The notes beneath the pieces are model-generated. The model was not told the DNA's origin, did no database searches, and was given only the letters and a program-made list of their open reading frames with translations. Of a stretch of DNA of 33,237 nt, positions 31,637 to 33,237 are shown in pieces. The stretch's first letter is position 1. Each line of letters begins with the position of its first letter. The DNA comes from Rhodospirillales bacterium (GTDB taxonomy: Bacteria; Pseudomonadota; Alphaproteobacteria; ATCC43930; CGMCC-115725). Made by a program: the position numbers and the translations under genes. The stretch lies in the NCBI GenBank assembly GCA_019689675.1, contig JADGGZ010000013.1, positions 1 through 33,237 of the forward strand, in the 5' to 3' direction.

Positions 31637-33237
31637 GTGCTCCCCCGGCGCTCGATCGGAACGCGGCTTCTCGTCCTCGCCGCGATCCTCATCGCGCTCG
31701 CCGCCGGAAGCACGCTCCTTCTCGTCTCGAAGCTCGCGGACAACGCCGAGGCCGTGGTGCGCACGAGCGCCCTCGTCGCCCGCGCCGACGACGCGAACCG
31801 CGTCCAGGCGAACTTCGACCAGTACCGCTACTGGCTCACCGACCTCGCCGTCAGCCTTCTCGAGCAGTCGGAAAGGAGCGCCACGGCCGCCCGTCAGAGG
31901 CTCGATCAGAGCCTCGAAGTGCTCGCGCGCTTCCGGCCGGACGAGGTCCGTGGCCTGCGCGACGAGGTGGCGGCGTACGAGAAGCTGGCGATGCAGGCGG
32001 TCGAGGCCTACACCGACGACCAGCGCGTCATCGGCAACACCTATATCGCCGAGGCGCGCCAGCACAGCCTCGCGATCGACGCCCGGCTGGCCGAGCTCAT
32101 CGGCGGCCTCAACCGCGAGGCCGCTTCGGCGCGGGACGAGGCGCTCGCCGACGTCGACCGCACCACGCGCCTTGCGATCTTCGCCGTCGCCGCCGCAGCG
32201 GCGTTCGGCCTCATCGCGACGTTTCTCGTGCTGCGCTCGATCATCGTGCCGCTGCGCCGGGTGACGGACGCGATGGAGGGCATCACCGCCGGCCGGCTCG
32301 ACACCCCCATCCCCGCCGCGGGGCGCGACGAGATCGGCGCGATGGCGGACACGCTGCGGCTCTTCCGCGCGAGCCTCATCGAGCGCGCCCGGCTCGCCGA
32401 GGAGAGCGAGCGGCAGCGCCGCATGATCGAGGTCGCGATCGAGACCATCACCGACGGCTTCGCGCTCTACGACGCCGAGGATCGGCTCGTCATCTGCAAC
32501 GACCGGATGCACGACATCTGGCCGCGCGTCTCCGACGTCCTCGTTCCCGGAACGCCGTTCCGCGACATTCTCCGCACGGTCGTCGATCGCGGCGTCATCA
32601 AGCTCGACGGCGTCGGCGCCGACGAATGGATCGCCGACCGGCTGCGCCGGCACGCCTCGCCGCAAGGGACGACCGAGTACCACTACGGCGGCTCGTGGGT
32701 ACGGATCACCGAGCGCCGCACGCCCGACGGCGGCACCGTCGTCGTCTACACCGACATCACCGAGCTGAAGCAGCGGCAGGAGGAGCTCGAGGAGGCGATC
32801 GAGCGCGCCGAGGTCGCAAGCCGCGCCAAGAGCCGCTTCCTCGCCAACATGAGCCACGAGCTGCGCACCCCTTTGAACGCCATCATCGGCTACGGCGAGA
32901 TGCTGCACGAGCAGGCGGCCGAGGACGGAAAGGACGCCTATCTCGGCGACCTCCAGAAGATCCAGGACGCCGGGCGCCACCTTCTCGCCCTCATCAACGA
33001 CATTCTCGATCTCTCGAAGATCGAGGCGGGCAAGACCGACCTCTTCATCGAGGAGGTCGATCTCGCCGAGCTCGCGAGCGAGGTGCGCGCGATCGTCGAG
33101 CCGCTCGCCTCGAAGAACGGCAACGCCTTCGAGCTCGCCTGCGGCGCCGACGCGGGGTTCCTCCGCACCGACCGGACGAAGCTGAAGCAGAACCTCCTCA
33201 ACCTTCTCGGCAACGCGAGCAAGTTCACCCGCGACGG
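31637..33237 (+). CDS. Sensor histidine kinase with HAMP and PAS (3' end beyond window)
   Basis: Membrane two-component sensor. The visible 533 residues contain a first membrane helix (about 10-31), a helical extracytoplasmic sensor of about 145 residues, a second helix (about 178-198), HAMP (about 199-250, with VPLRRVTDAMEGITAGRLD) and a PAS_7-type domain (about 265-375). A HisKA H-box follows, FLANMSHELRTPLNAIIGYGE (phospho-acceptor H407). The ATPase N-box is NLLNLLGNASKFT, where the window ends. The start is GTG 31637, 13 bases after the DUF3365 gene. A downstream response regulator or receiver domain would be beyond the edge. The ligand is unknown; coupling to the heme protein is inferred from adjacency. 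Confidence 0.9.
   Translation, partial: MLPRRSIGTRLLVLAAILIALAAGSTLLLVSKLADNAEAVVRTSALVARADDANRVQANFDQYRYWLTDLAVSLLEQSERSATAARQRLDQSLEVLARFRPDEVRGLRDEVAAYEKLAMQAVEAYTDDQRVIGNTYIAEARQHSLAIDARLAELIGGLNREAASARDEALADVDRTTRLAIFAVAAAAAFGLIATFLVLRSIIVPLRRVTDAMEGITAGRLDTPIPAAGRDEIGAMADTLRLFRASLIERARLAEESERQRRMIEVAIETITDGFALYDAEDRLVICNDRMHDIWPRVSDVLVPGTPFRDILRTVVDRGVIKLDGVGADEWIADRLRRHASPQGTTEYHYGGSWVRITERRTPDGGTVVVYTDITELKQRQEELEEAIERAEVASRAKSRFLANMSHELRTPLNAIIGYGEMLHEQAAEDGKDAYLGDLQKIQDAGRHLLALINDILDLSKIEAGKTDLFIEEVDLAELASEVRAIVEPLASKNGNAFELACGADAGFLRTDRTKLKQNLLNLLGNASKFTRD

Overview
The window is GC-rich, gene-dense bacterial chromosome. Gene content points to a denitrifying member of the Alphaproteobacteria: a nirS-type operon with a divergent nirI, NnrS, the O2-independent ubiquinone genes ubiTUV, and a compact trehalose/glycogen operon. 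The order or genus cannot be fixed from sequence reading alone. I see no tRNA, rRNA, CRISPR array, insertion sequence or prophage gene, and no gene-free stretch longer than about 160 bases.

Region 1 (1-5354, minus strand) is the nitrite reductase operon nirS-nirE-nirC-nirF-nirD-nirL-nirG, running off the left edge, where nirH/J/N would be expected. It encodes cytochrome cd1 and the enzymes that make its heme d1. Region 2 (5484-14024, plus strand) is divergent from it: nirI (flavin/polyferredoxin membrane protein), a 57-residue membrane peptide, a CuA subunit (norS) and catalytic subunit (norY) of an atypical heme-copper NO reductase of the sNOR kind, a heme O synthase (cyoE/ctaB), a SCO/SenC copper chaperone, an unusual cytochrome b fused to a double-cluster ferredoxin and an MvhD-like domain, and an unrecognised membrane-anchored protein. 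Together regions 1 and 2 would take nitrite to N2O without a canonical NorCB. Region 3 (14035-15429) holds a bacteriohemerythrin and a four-repeat ferritin-like protein.

Region 4 (15442-19037) has ubiT-ubiU-ubiV on the minus strand and divergent nnrS on the plus strand. They share an intergenic TTG-N8-CAA site of the FNR/NnrR type. The same kind of site lies between nirS and nirI and again ahead of the NO reductase genes, suggesting one NO/anoxia regulon. Region 5 (19134-21455) has a small helix-turn-helix protein of unknown target and, convergent to it, an IlvD/Edd-family sugar-acid dehydratase.

Region 6 (21593-30145) is a tightly overlapped plus-strand operon glgX-treZ-malQ-treY. It converts alpha-glucan to trehalose through maltooligosyl-trehalose. 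Region 7 (30203-33237) has a CreA-family periplasmic protein, a DUF3365-type c-heme protein and, 13 bases after it, a HAMP/PAS sensor histidine kinase cut by the right edge. The last two look like a heme-based sensing pair.

The parts most worth a second look are the sNOR module and the cytochrome b-ferredoxin-MvhD fusion inside it, which could be a dedicated electron-input protein for this NO reductase.
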